A stretch of 64,000 bases of DNA from an uncultured Oscillospiraceae bacterium (GCA_905192745.1 CAJJLZ010000011.1:1-64000), one strand, 5' to 3'. Shown: positions 10,066 through 18,477, counted from the stretch's first letter. Program-made: numbers and translations. Notes: a model not told the origin generated them from the letters alone.

Positions 10066-10323
10066 TTATAGTTTTTCCTGAACATAATAAATTAAGTTCT
10101 CCATTGAAACAAATTTGGAATAGTCCAGCGCCTCATCATCAAATTCTATATTGAATTGATTTTCAATGCTTACAATGATCTTGATAAACAAAATCGAATT
10201 TATCTCCAGTTGTGTCAGGTCGTCGTTTTCCTTCAACTGCTCCAGAGTTTCTTCACCTTCCAGATTGTCGGCGATAATCTGGGCGAGTTGAGCACGAATA
10301 TCTCCGTATTTTGCCACCATCAT
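10066..10323 (-). CDS. Stand-alone acyl/peptidyl carrier protein
   Basis: An 85-residue acidic helical protein with the carrier fold. The attachment serine is Ser43 in LEINSILFIK, a variant of the usual DSL motif with Asn before the Ser. It is followed by IENQFNIEFDDE, typical of carrier-protein helices II-III. AAAAGGTGTGTGA precedes the ATG. It lies about 160 bases upstream of the NRPS on the same strand, and the phosphopantetheinyl transferase encoded further upstream could prime it. The likely role is holding the acyl chain passed to the NRPS condensation domain; the acyl group cannot be told. It is too diverged to be the housekeeping AcpP, which normally keeps DSL. Confidence 0.85.
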   Translation of the reverse strand: MMVAKYGDIRAQLAQIIADNLEGEETLEQLKENDDLTQLEINSILFIKIIVSIENQFNIEFDDEALDYSKFVSMENLIYYVQEKL

Positions 10324-10753
10324 TCACACACCTTTTCTCAACAAATTCAAATGTTCTTCTGAAATACAAAGGCAAGTAAGCAGATTGCGTAATGAAACAC
10401 ATTATCCGCCAGGGGTTTTGCCACACAACAAAAACCTGCGGTAACGCCCTCTAATATGGGATTGCATATAACAAAAATTATAGAACAAGCTCTTATTCAT
10501 ACGATCATAAACTACGATGACGTTTTAACCATTCGTATCAGTGATACCACCCTCTTCCTGCATTCCAACTCTACCGGAAGCGGAAACGTGATAACGGGAA
10601 GTTTTCATTTTGTCGCCAACCGAAACGAAGAGCTGTCCAACTTATCGTGATAATTTGTAATTTTTACGGATACATAATTATCATGTTTTTTTCATTAGCT
10701 TTATCGTCTTCTGTCAGTCTGGCGAAATATCTCAATAATCTGCCCTTTTGTGT
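10324..10753. other. 430-base AT-rich gap inside the NRPS island
   Basis: The gap lies between the carrier-protein and phosphopantetheinyl-transferase genes. I see no convincing gene: a 64-codon plus-strand frame at 10456-10650 has no ribosome binding site and no family resemblance. On the minus strand GATAAT (10401-10406) sits 16 bases from TTGTGT (10423-10428), a weak promoter candidate for the carrier-NRPS genes. An imperfect inverted repeat around 10646-10684 ends in a T-run on the plus strand. The gap may therefore split the island into two transcription units. Confidence 0.4.
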
Positions 10754-11428
10754 TCATAATTTTACTTCTTCCAGTTGTACGTGTCGTATGATAGACATCT
10801 GTCGAAATTCTAATATACTATGGCATATCGATATGACATAATCACCCAGCTTCAAGGTTTGTATAAGGCAGTTCGTATCAATGTCTATCGTACAATATCT
10901 TGACTTCCACCCGAAAACAGAAAAGGAATTCAGAGGAATTGACAGGCCTTTGCCGATATATTTAACATAACTTTCTTTAGCCGTCCAGAATTGATAGAAT
11001 ACGTTCTGCCTATTATCTTTAGATTCACTCATAATAGATTCATACTCGCTTTTGCTAAAATACCGTTTTGCAATGCCTAGATCAATTGGTTTAACTTGCT
11101 CGATATCTACCCCTATAGTCTGATCACTTATAGCACTGATCACCCAACTTCCCGAATGAGATATGTTATAATGAAAATTATGATAATTTCTAAGGGAAGG
11201 TTTACCATATGCGTTTCTTTCAATTTCGATATCCCTATTTTGGATATGCAGCTTTTTGCAAGCAAGGTATCGTATCAAAATTTCGCCGTACAGGGTACGC
11301 TTGGCATCCGCTAAAAACCGAAACTGTTTAATACGAGTTCGCTGCTCGTCTGTTACTACATATAACCACTCTTCATATTTTTCTGGCGATATACATTCTT
11401 CAATATTAATTGCATACAATTCCAGCAT
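10754..11428 (-). CDS. Sfp-type 4'-phosphopantetheinyl transferase
   Basis: 224 residues from an ATG at 11428 that has a strong site (GGAGGAAAACT) in front; the frame continues upstream to 11455 without one. It carries both hallmark motifs: GVDIE near residue 108 for Mg binding, and FWTAKESYVKYIGKGL near 150. NISHSG before the first motif is also typical. The enzyme moves phosphopantetheine from CoA onto the serine of carrier domains. The two evident targets are the stand-alone carrier (Ser43) and the NRPS T domain. The length fits the Sfp/Gsp class rather than the ~120-residue AcpS class. Encoding its own transferase makes the island self-sufficient for carrier activation. Confidence 0.93.
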   Translation of the reverse strand: MLELYAINIEECISPEKYEEWLYVVTDEQRTRIKQFRFLADAKRTLYGEILIRYLACKKLHIQNRDIEIERNAYGKPSLRNYHNFHYNISHSGSWVISAISDQTIGVDIEQVKPIDLGIAKRYFSKSEYESIMSESKDNRQNVFYQFWTAKESYVKYIGKGLSIPLNSFSVFGWKSRYCTIDIDTNCLIQTLKLGDYVISICHSILEFRQMSIIRHVQLEEVKL

Positions 11429-11470
11429 AGTTTTCCTCCAAAATATGTTTGCCAAGTCAATTTTAGTCTC

Positions 11471-12277
11471 TCAACATTTGGGTAATTTCCCTAGCCCCAT
11501 ATTTCGGAATTTTTTATTTCTTTTCTTAATCAGTAATCTTGTAGGATAATGTTGTAAATCAGAAATAACGGAAACTAAGTATTTTCGTATTTCATCTGCC
11601 ATATACACTGGATTTGTATGCGCACCGCAACCAGGTTCCATAAGCACCTTATCAATAATATTCATTTGCAATAGGTCTTGCGCAGTAATATGTAACATGC
11701 GAGCCGCCTTTATAGATTGTGATGAGTCTTTCCAAAGTATATCAGCACAGGCTTTGGGTGAGATTACACTCAAAACTGCGTTCTCCAACGCCGCAATTCG
11801 ATCCGCAACACATAAGGCCAGTGCCCCTCCACTTCCACCATCACCGATCAATATACTAATTAGTATAGTCCTGAGGTTCATCATTTCCATTAGATTGTTT
11901 GCTATCGCCGTGCCTTGTCCCTGTGCCTCCGCACTCTCCCCCGGGTCAGCTCCAACCGTGTCCACAAAACAAACTACCGGACGTTGAAACTTTTCTGCCT
12001 GCTTCATTAAACGCAGTGCCTTTCTGTACCCCTCAGGCTTCGGCATAGAAAAATTACAATGCAAATTTTCTTCCAAATTTCGTCCCTTTATCTGACCGAT
12101 AACGGTTATCGGTCTGCCGTTAAGCGTAGCCAAGCCACCAATAATAGCCGTATCGTCTCCACATAGCCGGTCACCTTTGAGTTCAATAAAATCAGGAAAA
12201 ATCCAGGCAATATAATCCTTTACATTCGGCCTGGCCCTATGCCGTATAGCTTCTAGGCTCTTTTCAACGTCTCCCAT
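11471..12277 (-). CDS. accA: Acetyl-CoA carboxylase carboxyltransferase subunit alpha (AccA-like), short form
   Basis: 268 residues with the crotonase-type carboxyltransferase fold: VKDYIAWIFPDFIELKGDR, FSMPKPEGYRKALRLMKQAEKF, FVDTVGADPG and GDGGSGGALAL match AccA. Common AccA is about 310-325 residues; this one lacks most of the N-terminal helical extension. It overlaps accD by 14 bases and has its own site (TAGGAGAAAAT). With AccD it transfers the carboxyl from biotin to acetyl-CoA, giving malonyl-CoA. No biotin carboxyl carrier (accB) or biotin carboxylase (accC) lies in the window, so it must borrow those from the host or from genes left of the window. Its presence implies the pathway needs extra malonyl-CoA, for instance for a fatty-acyl or polyketide part. 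Acyl-CoA specificity is not certain. Confidence 0.88.
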   Translation of the reverse strand: MGDVEKSLEAIRHRARPNVKDYIAWIFPDFIELKGDRLCGDDTAIIGGLATLNGRPITVIGQIKGRNLEENLHCNFSMPKPEGYRKALRLMKQAEKFQRPVVCFVDTVGADPGESAEAQGQGTAIANNLMEMMNLRTILISILIGDGGSGGALALCVADRIAALENAVLSVISPKACADILWKDSSQSIKAARMLHITAQDLLQMNIIDKVLMEPGCGAHTNPVYMADEIRKYLVSVISDLQHYPTRLLIKKRNKKFRNMGLGKLPKC

Positions 12278-12983
12278 ATTTTCTCCTATTTTTCTTATGA
12301 AACACTAGCAAGGTAATCAACTCGTTCCGTAGCTCCTCTGGCTTAACTATTAAGTCCACTTTCCCTTTCTTTTGCGCATATGATGCCGACTGAAAATCAA
12401 CAGGCAACGGTTTGTTTATAGTTTTCTCTATGATCCGTTTTCCTGTAAACCCAAATCGTGCATTATCTTCGGCAATGATTATATCAGCAAGCGAGGCATA
12501 ACTGGCAGTAACGCCCCCCAAAGTAGGATCGCAAATAACCGAAATATATAACAACTTTTTCTTACTGTGTTGATACACAGTTCCAGCGGTCTTGGCCATT
12601 TGCACCAACGACAAGACACCCTCCTGCATACGCGCACCACTCGATGCAGAAAATGATACTATCGGCAGTCGCTTCCGGGATGCCTTTTCAAAAGCACGTA
12701 CAATTTTCTCTCCTTCCATGCTCCCCATACTTCCCAGCATGAATTGGTACTCCAGAATAAATACCACGCATGGAATTCCTCCAATTTTTGCATACCCTGA
12801 AATCACTGCTTCTTGCTCGCCAGTTTTTTTTTGTTCCTTTTCTAATTTCCCTTCATAACCCGCAAATCCTAGCGGATTTCCCGAAGTTAGATTTTTATCC
12901 ATTTCGCAAAAGGTGCCTTGATCCACTACATTCATTAGTTTTGTGCGTGCCGGCCTTAGTACCTTTTCGGTAATCACTGACAT
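12264..12983 (-). CDS. accD: Acetyl-CoA carboxylase carboxyltransferase subunit beta (AccD-like), lacking the zinc ribbon
   Basis: 239 residues. It matches AccD in FMLGSMGSMEGEKIVRAFEKA, SFSASSGARMQEG, DPTLGGVTASYA and FGFTGKRIIEKTI. Housekeeping bacterial AccD starts with a four-cysteine zinc ribbon (about 40 residues); here the first 40 residues hold only one Cys, so the ribbon is missing. The ATG at 12983 has AGAGGAAG upstream, so this short form looks real rather than misread. It is the first gene of the minus-strand island run, and about 500 AT-rich bases upstream hold its probable promoter and operator. Loss of the ribbon, thought to contact DNA/RNA or the partner subunit in other bacteria, fits a pathway-specific copy. 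Confidence 0.88.
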   Translation of the reverse strand: MSVITEKVLRPARTKLMNVVDQGTFCEMDKNLTSGNPLGFAGYEGKLEKEQKKTGEQEAVISGYAKIGGIPCVVFILEYQFMLGSMGSMEGEKIVRAFEKASRKRLPIVSFSASSGARMQEGVLSLVQMAKTAGTVYQHSKKKLLYISVICDPTLGGVTASYASLADIIIAEDNARFGFTGKRIIEKTINKPLPVDFQSASYAQKKGKVDLIVKPEELRNELITLLVFHKKNRRKYGRR

Positions 12984-13479
12984 GCATTTCTTCCTCTCTT
13001 CAAGGAATTTTTAAACGTAGTTTACAACAAATACATTAATCACAAGGCGTAATTAAATGCTGCGGTTTGGTATCACTCACAAACCTTAATGTTATAAAAA
13101 AGCAGAATAAACTGAAATTTATGATAGGACGCATAATTTAAATATTAATGACCTTCCATTTGCCCTCACATACTTGAAAGATATTTCACTATTTTGCTTT
13201 GTAAAATATGGAATAAATTCTTATTTATTCCATATTATCACGCAATAATTGATTAATCAACTATTCTGTTTAAAATTTTAGTAAACAACAAATTATTGCT
13301 GCAATTTTTGTTAATTATTGCGAGAAATATTTTGAATTAGTTTACAACTAACGCTCGAAGTACTGTACCGCTGCTTTGAGTTGGGAGAAGATGTACAACC
13401 ACATCAAATTATGATAATGGGTATTCATCATGTTCCGGATTCGTCATAAATGGATTGCCGCCACGGAAATACACGCCAC
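12984..13479. promoter_or_regulatory. AT-rich upstream region of the island operon with inverted repeats
   Basis: About 500 bases without a gene between accD and the helicase remnant. It holds a perfect 13-base inverted repeat (arms 13205-13217 and 13224-13236, 6-base loop) with no T-run, so it is more like an operator than a terminator. Just beyond it, CGCAATAATT (13241-13250) recurs inverted at 13291-13299 (9 bases) and 13313-13322 (10 bases). GTTTACAAC occurs at both ends of the region (about 13019 and 13340). I could not fix a confident -35/-10 pair. The region probably controls accD and the genes to its left. Confidence 0.5.
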
Positions 13480-14085
13480 CTATCCAAACGTCATTACAAA
13501 AGCATTGCCAACCAGCGTTTTCATTAGCTCCCGGCGGTCAAAAAGAATCTGTACCAGTTCCTTCTCTTGCCGCCAACTCAACGGTTCGGAATGGCAGCAG
13601 GTATTGCGCAGCTCTCGGAATTTCTCCAGCTCTTCGGCATATGCTTTCCACCACTGTTCATCGCAAACCTGTTCAAACAAGATAGCTCTGCGGGAAGCTA
13701 ATCGGGAACGCAATTCTTCTTTATTTAGAAGCGATGTAAAGGTACCGGTGGTTACATGTTGTTCCTTTATGTCACAAAGTTTTCCCTTGTTTGTTTTCGC
13801 ATCCGGGAACAACGCTTTCAGTTTTCCTAAGAGCATTTCTTTCAGCATGGATTCCATTGTCTTACAGAACAAGATACCTGCGCAGGATGCGTCCATATCA
13901 TCCAAGCTATACCGTTCTCTCATCATAGCGAATAGCTCATGCAGCAAAATGCTGCTGGTAAGCCTTTGCTGAATCATCAGCGGTAAACTTTTTATATCAG
14001 AAGCAGAAAGACCGAACTCCGCCAACTGTGCCGGTGTGAGTGAACTATTTTTCCACAAACCGTCCAACTCTTGAAAAAGGGACAA
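13480..14085 (-). CDS. HEPN-like C-terminal segment, probably the out-of-frame end of the helicase gene
   Basis: About 200 residues, largely helical, opening with a TTG inside the last codons of the helicase frame and with no usable ribosome binding site. Near its C-terminus, FRELRNTCCHSEP contains R-N-x-x-x-H, the RNxxxH-type motif of HEPN RNases, followed by a final helix. The segment begins SLFQELDGLWK, which reads like the tail of a helicase after its motif VI, just where the helicase frame ends wrongly. I therefore read it as the displaced C-terminal domain of a helicase-HEPN fusion, not a separate gene. HEPN domains in such fusions usually act in defence or toxin systems. An independent small protein with a TTG start is the alternative. 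Confidence 0.6.
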   Translation of the reverse strand: MSLFQELDGLWKNSSLTPAQLAEFGLSASDIKSLPLMIQQRLTSSILLHELFAMMRERYSLDDMDASCAGILFCKTMESMLKEMLLGKLKALFPDAKTNKGKLCDIKEQHVTTGTFTSLLNKEELRSRLASRRAILFEQVCDEQWWKAYAEELEKFRELRNTCCHSEPLSWRQEKELVQILFDRRELMKTLVGNAFVMTFG

Positions 14086-17000
14086 TATTGGCGTTTACCC
14101 ACCGAACCGCCGACAAAGCATTCTTATCGCATCCAAGCAGAAAAATGACCTGATCCGCTTCTTTGCCCTGGAAGGTGTACACGGTTCCTATGTTATTTTC
14201 TACCCACTCAGGCAATCGGTCATCCTCCCGGTACTCCGGCTGAGAACGAATCATCTTTTTCATGCCGTCCCGCACAGTAGTAAACGGGGTAATGACGAAA
14301 AGGCTCGGTACTTCTTCAGTTAGCCGAAATGCTTCCCGGATAAGTTCCCATGCTTTTCTTCCCTGCGTTTCCACAAAATGATCCTTGCCCGCTCTGCTAT
14401 TCTCGCTTCCGCTGACATTGATCCAGCCAGAGCTTCTCCGACAGAATTTGGCTTCTTTTTCAGGTCCCGGCAGAGCGGTCTGTTGTTTCATCATGTGGTT
14501 ATAAGACAGCGCATTGGACAACTCAAACATGGGACTGATACAACGCCGATGCACGACCAAAGGACATCCTACCCAAGTTTTCTGTTCGTCCTCGACATAG
14601 GTTGTCCCCACGGTGTTCAGCCGATCGGCGAATCCTTGAACAGAGTGGGTTTTGGATTGATAATAGCCGGTATAGTCGTTTCGAATCACCTGTTTGATCA
14701 AATCCAGTTCATCCGTCACAACCGGCTCCACCTGCTTGGGATCACCAACCACGATAGCACGGCGGCAGCGAAAAAGAGAGCCCAACGCCATCTGTGGAGC
14801 GGCTTGCCCAGCCTCATCGATAATCAGGCAGCCGATTTCTTCCGGCTTTCGAATAGAAGACAGCATATTTCCCGCCGATGCAAACGTAGTAGAAAGCACA
14901 GGGGTCAGCAAAAACACCGTGTTCAGTAAAGAACTGAACGCCGCTTCCCGGTCGCGCTTTGAAAACGTCACTACTTTATCATCGTCATCTCTAGGCTCTT
15001 TCCACAACAGCAACAGGTTTTCGAAATTCCATAAACAAGCTTTGGATCCTAGCAAAAATGCCTTATGAAGCTTTAACGCTTCATAGAATAGCTTCTCCCG
15101 TTCCCGGTTGTAAGCCGCTGTATGCCATGGATTAGCCACCTGTGCTGTAGTGGATTCTTTTTCCTCTTCACTATCATACAGACGAAAAAAGTCATCATCC
15201 AGTACCGTCATCGCCTGATCGTCCTGCCGCTCGGAAGCCTCCTTCAAAATCGATATATAGCACTCGCGGGCCGCGGTGATCTTTTTTAAACATTCCTCTA
15301 TTTGCAGGCGCAGCTGACCCACCTGATCAAGACATATTTGTCGTTTTTCTGAAAGTTGGTTTTGTTGATTTTCAAGGTTGCTTATGACATTGCTTTGTAC
15401 ATCACATTTCCGGCTTTGCCGTTCCAATTCCTGTTGCAGCTGCCCCGTCTTCACCGCCTCATCTTGAAGGCTCTGTTCCGCTGTGGCTAAGGTCTGATAC
15501 TGCTTCTTGATGGTACGAGACAGCATGGTAGGGCGATGAAAAATTTCAAGAATAATGTCTCGAAACCGACGGCTGTTTTCCAATTCCATAATATGCTGAC
15601 GGAGTTTTTGAATCTGGTTTTCAGCATTGTCCTGATTTCCATCCTGCAAAGACTTCCGCTGTCGTAAGCCGGCCAGTTCTACCTGATAATCATTCAAGGT
15701 CTGTTCCGCCAGCTTTGACTGCTGGGCCAGTTTTTGCAGCTCCTTCAGCATTTCTTCCGCATCCCGTTCCCGTTGGGATTGAATGGCTTTTGCTCTTTCC
15801 GCTTGATTGTTCAGCGACGCTCGTTGTTCTGTAAAACGTTTCCTGGCACCACTGATCAACTGGAGCTCTTGTTCCATTTGTTTGACTTTTTCATATTGCC
15901 TTTTGAAACGCTGAACAGCACTAATATACTCCTCTTTGTGCCGCTGAATGCTGTCATTGGAGCCAAAACTTCCGATATAGGTCTTTAAGACCTCATACAT
16001 ATACTCTTTCAGATTGCTCATCTTCCCGAACGGTGCAGAAATCAATCCCCAGCGATCCCATTCCCCCTCTTTTCTTTTCACCAGATCGTTGGCCAGCTTT
16101 GTAAAATAGATATCCGGATAGGTTTTGGATTCGTATCTTTCTTGATTCCATACCCTATAGGTCTCCTGATCCGCCAAATCTATTTGAAATAATTTCTGTA
16201 CTTCCAAAAGCCCTTGACGAACAGCCTCAGCTTCCTTCTTACCGGGTTCCAGTCCTTTTATCAGTACTGTTCCATCCGGCAGCTCCTTCGTGATATTTTC
16301 CACAGCGGCGTTATTGCACGAGGCCACCAGCATCCCATAGTCTTTCAATTGTTCATCGGCAAAGTCATAATACCCCCAGCAGTATTGAGAATATCCCCTG
16401 TGCGTCTTATCGCCATCCTGGAAGCAACGCTGAATAAAGGCATCGTCCGGATCTTGATAGTGGGTAAGTAAATCCGCCCGCTCCACGATATTTCCGGCTA
16501 TGATTTCCTTCAGCAGGGTGGTTTTCCCTGTACCGGGAGGGCCATTTACAGAAAAAATGGGCAGGCTGTCCGGTGACGGGCGCCAACTCAAATTGATTGC
16601 CAGCTGCTGCATCAAACAGGGTATAAATTTGGACGGCCATTTGCCGAGAGGCGCTTTTGCAATATCCAAATGGCGGTGGAAAAAGTCGGTGCGCTCTTCT
16701 TCCTGTCCGTTGTTACAAGCATTGTGCACATCGATACGATTTTGAAAATCCAGCCAATGCAGCTCTGGGGTTTCTTCCGCATATGTCCCGGTTATGTAAT
16801 CCAATACCGCCTGTTCCAACGGATTTTTGCCGAACTCGCTAGCGCTAATCGCTTTTTCCACCATGTTCAGGTCATCTGCAAAAAAGCTGTTGGCCAAGTC
16901 ACTATCGTGAAAAACGTCTGTATCCCGCGCCTTATTCTCTTCGGTCCTATACCGGCGATAAATCATGACACCGTCCCAATTTATTTCCCGTTCCGGCTGG

Positions 17001-17671
17001 ATAATATTTACTAAGTATTTCCTTTCTACTTGATCCCTAATAGAATTCAGCAAAGTCGAGGTGAGCAGTTGTCCAACATGCCCTGCCCCCGTCACTTCCA
17101 CCATTTGATTGTCAAAAAATTGCATATCGGACTCATAGGCATCCATGGATAAAAAGTCCGCCATATCCTCTTTTGTCAATTGATCGGCGTGATGCAGAAG
17201 CTGATGGATTCCCCAAGCCAAAGGGGACATCTGAATGCTGCCTGGAATATACTTCCCTTGTTCATCACACTTCAGACCTATGAGACATATAGGTTTGCCG
17301 TTTTTCTCCGGCAGCTCCAAATCCTGATGAAAGGCTTGCTGTAAGCGCTCGGCAAAAAGATAGCGTTCCATCTTTCCTAAGCAAATATGGATTTCATCCG
17401 ACAGCACTCCGTATGCAGAATAAACATGTGCATCGTTTTGCAACGCTGTATACGGCTCTATAAAAATTGATCTGTCATCTTCATCGGGTGTGTCCATTTG
17501 TTCGGATAGCATCTGATACACCGTAATCAGTTTCGCACGCGCTTCTCCGTTGGCCGCTTTTGAGCAAAGAGCTCGACCCTCCCGACTTTGTACAGGAAAA
17601 TCGGATTGCCCCAAAAACTCCACCAGATACCAATACTTCACGATCATAGAAGCGAAAATCCGTTTATCCAT
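14045..17671 (-). CDS. SF1 (DNA2/NAM7-like) helicase, apparently truncated by a frameshifting deletion
   Basis: About 1208 residues. It has an N-terminal region of unknown fold, Walker A GPPGTGKTTLLKEI (near residue 375), a long coiled-coil insertion (about 590-800; many Gln/Glu/Arg heptads), Walker B LIIDEAGQA, then VVGDPKQ and a motif V region FQGKEADQVIFLLG. The frame then reads VRWVNANIV and breaks into unrelated residues before stopping; the expected motif VI (VAVTRAK type, with the arginine finger) is absent. The next frame continues as a plausible C-terminal domain (13480-14085). The start is the ATG at 17671 with AGGGGATGATAGAA before it. Large helicases of this kind are common in mobile islands and phage defence. 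Without motif VI it should be inactive. Confidence 0.8.
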   Translation of the reverse strand: MDKRIFASMIVKYWYLVEFLGQSDFPVQSREGRALCSKAANGEARAKLITVYQMLSEQMDTPDEDDRSIFIEPYTALQNDAHVYSAYGVLSDEIHICLGKMERYLFAERLQQAFHQDLELPEKNGKPICLIGLKCDEQGKYIPGSIQMSPLAWGIHQLLHHADQLTKEDMADFLSMDAYESDMQFFDNQMVEVTGAGHVGQLLTSTLLNSIRDQVERKYLVNIIQPEREINWDGVMIYRRYRTEENKARDTDVFHDSDLANSFFADDLNMVEKAISASEFGKNPLEQAVLDYITGTYAEETPELHWLDFQNRIDVHNACNNGQEEERTDFFHRHLDIAKAPLGKWPSKFIPCLMQQLAINLSWRPSPDSLPIFSVNGPPGTGKTTLLKEIIAGNIVERADLLTHYQDPDDAFIQRCFQDGDKTHRGYSQYCWGYYDFADEQLKDYGMLVASCNNAAVENITKELPDGTVLIKGLEPGKKEAEAVRQGLLEVQKLFQIDLADQETYRVWNQERYESKTYPDIYFTKLANDLVKRKEGEWDRWGLISAPFGKMSNLKEYMYEVLKTYIGSFGSNDSIQRHKEEYISAVQRFKRQYEKVKQMEQELQLISGARKRFTEQRASLNNQAERAKAIQSQRERDAEEMLKELQKLAQQSKLAEQTLNDYQVELAGLRQRKSLQDGNQDNAENQIQKLRQHIMELENSRRFRDIILEIFHRPTMLSRTIKKQYQTLATAEQSLQDEAVKTGQLQQELERQSRKCDVQSNVISNLENQQNQLSEKRQICLDQVGQLRLQIEECLKKITAARECYISILKEASERQDDQAMTVLDDDFFRLYDSEEEKESTTAQVANPWHTAAYNREREKLFYEALKLHKAFLLGSKACLWNFENLLLLWKEPRDDDDKVVTFSKRDREAAFSSLLNTVFLLTPVLSTTFASAGNMLSSIRKPEEIGCLIIDEAGQAAPQMALGSLFRCRRAIVVGDPKQVEPVVTDELDLIKQVIRNDYTGYYQSKTHSVQGFADRLNTVGTTYVEDEQKTWVGCPLVVHRRCISPMFELSNALSYNHMMKQQTALPGPEKEAKFCRRSSGWINVSGSENSRAGKDHFVETQGRKAWELIREAFRLTEEVPSLFVITPFTTVRDGMKKMIRSQPEYREDDRLPEWVENNIGTVYTFQGKEADQVIFLLGCDKNALSAVRWVNANIVPFSRVGRFVEK

Positions 17672-18230
17672 TTCTATCATCCCCTGTTGCTTGTTCATGT
17701 CAAAAGCACTTTGCACATATCTGTAACCACTATGGCGGAATAAAATCAACAATGTTCGGAATAAAGCCAAGCGTAATGTCCCGCTTTGTTCTTTTGAGCG
17801 TTATCCTTCCCATTAATGATAAACAAAACTGAACTTGAGCGTTTTTTGGCGGAGAAGAACTCAAGAATTTCTGTTGATAAGTTACTATCGGAATATTGCA
17901 GCAAAATGGAGATTAGCATATTCATCTGTCCTTGGGCAGCAAAGCGCCCCAGAAGCAAAGAAATACACAACAAGACAGAGACTGCATAAAACATTTTATT
18001 TCATTCAGCCTCTACTTGGGTAGTTGCATTATCTTAAATCATAAAAATGGGAAATAAAAAAAGCCATAAAGCTATTGAACTTCATGACCAACTAATTTCG
18101 ATATGTTTAATTGTTAGAGTGTTTTCAGCTAATCCTATAATCATAAAAGGTCATATTGAAAAAGATAGTTTAAACAAATCTCGTACAAATCCGGAAAGCA
18201 GAATTCGAAACATAGACTGCTTCGGATAAA
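17672..18230. other. Gap between the helicase and the excisionase-like gene
   Basis: About 560 bases. A minus-strand frame at 17746-17994 (82 codons) and a plus-strand frame at 18047-18229 (60 codons) exist, but neither has a convincing ribosome binding site or family match. I see no RNA gene here. Whatever promoter drives the helicase should lie in this stretch. Confidence 0.4.
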
Positions 18231-18275
18231 AACTCAGAGGGCTTAAATTTGATGTTAAGCCCTTTGAGTTTTTCT
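18231..18275 (-). terminator. Bidirectional intrinsic terminator after the excisionase-like gene
   Basis: 16-base arms at 18231-18246 and 18255-18270 pair with one G-U, around an 8-base loop. T-runs follow on both strands: TTTTT on the minus strand (plus-strand AAAA at 18228-18232) and GTTTTTC on the plus strand. It lies about 15 bases past the stop of the minus-strand gene at 18286, which it most likely serves. Confidence 0.8.
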
Positions 18276-18285
18276 TCTCTATGGT

Positions 18286-18477
18286 TCAAATATCTGATTG
18301 AATCCATTTATCAAAGGATGCCTTCGGAATACGGTATTGCTTTCCCATCTTGATTACTCGGAATGGATATTGCTCTCGGCACACTTCACCCAAATAATCG
18401 TAGATGCTGTTTCTTCCTATATGCAGCATCTCTTGAACTTCGTCCGCCGTATATACCATACAACTGACCTCACTCAA
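18286..18477 (-). CDS. Excisionase-like helix-turn-helix DNA-binding protein
   Basis: 63 residues with the helix-turn-helix 17/excisionase pattern: VYTADEVQEMLHIGRNSIYDYL, then VIKMGKQYRIPKASFDKWI, the typical recognition helix plus wing. The frame opens at TTG 18477 after GGAAGGAAGGGTG; an ATG at 18459 (MVYTADEV), after GAGTGAGG, is the other candidate and gives the usual N-terminus. Such proteins help an integrase excise conjugative elements, or act as small repressors. It sits directly downstream of an integrase fragment on the same strand, the normal Tn916-type pairing, so it is probably the xis of a decayed element. Confidence 0.75.
   Translation of the reverse strand: MSEVSCMVYTADEVQEMLHIGRNSIYDYLGEVCREQYPFRVIKMGKQYRIPKASFDKWIQSDI

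Noticed and set aside
10456..10650. 64-codon plus-strand frame inside the NRPS island
   Set aside because: Opposite strand to every island gene, no ribosome binding site, no family match.
14045..14085. Programmed ribosomal frameshift joining helicase and HEPN-like segment
   Set aside because: A frameshift would not restore motif VI, which is missing from both frames, so a deletion explains the data better. The short CCCTTTTTC run would be the only slippery-site candidate.
17746..17994. 82-codon minus-strand frame upstream of the helicase with a hydrophobic N-terminus
   Set aside because: No good ribosome binding site, no family resemblance, and the helicase has its own start with a clear site. 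It may be a remnant but I cannot support it as a gene.
18047..18229. 60-codon plus-strand frame
   Set aside because: No ribosome binding site, no recognisable motif, and it ends just before a bidirectional terminator that already fits the minus-strand gene.
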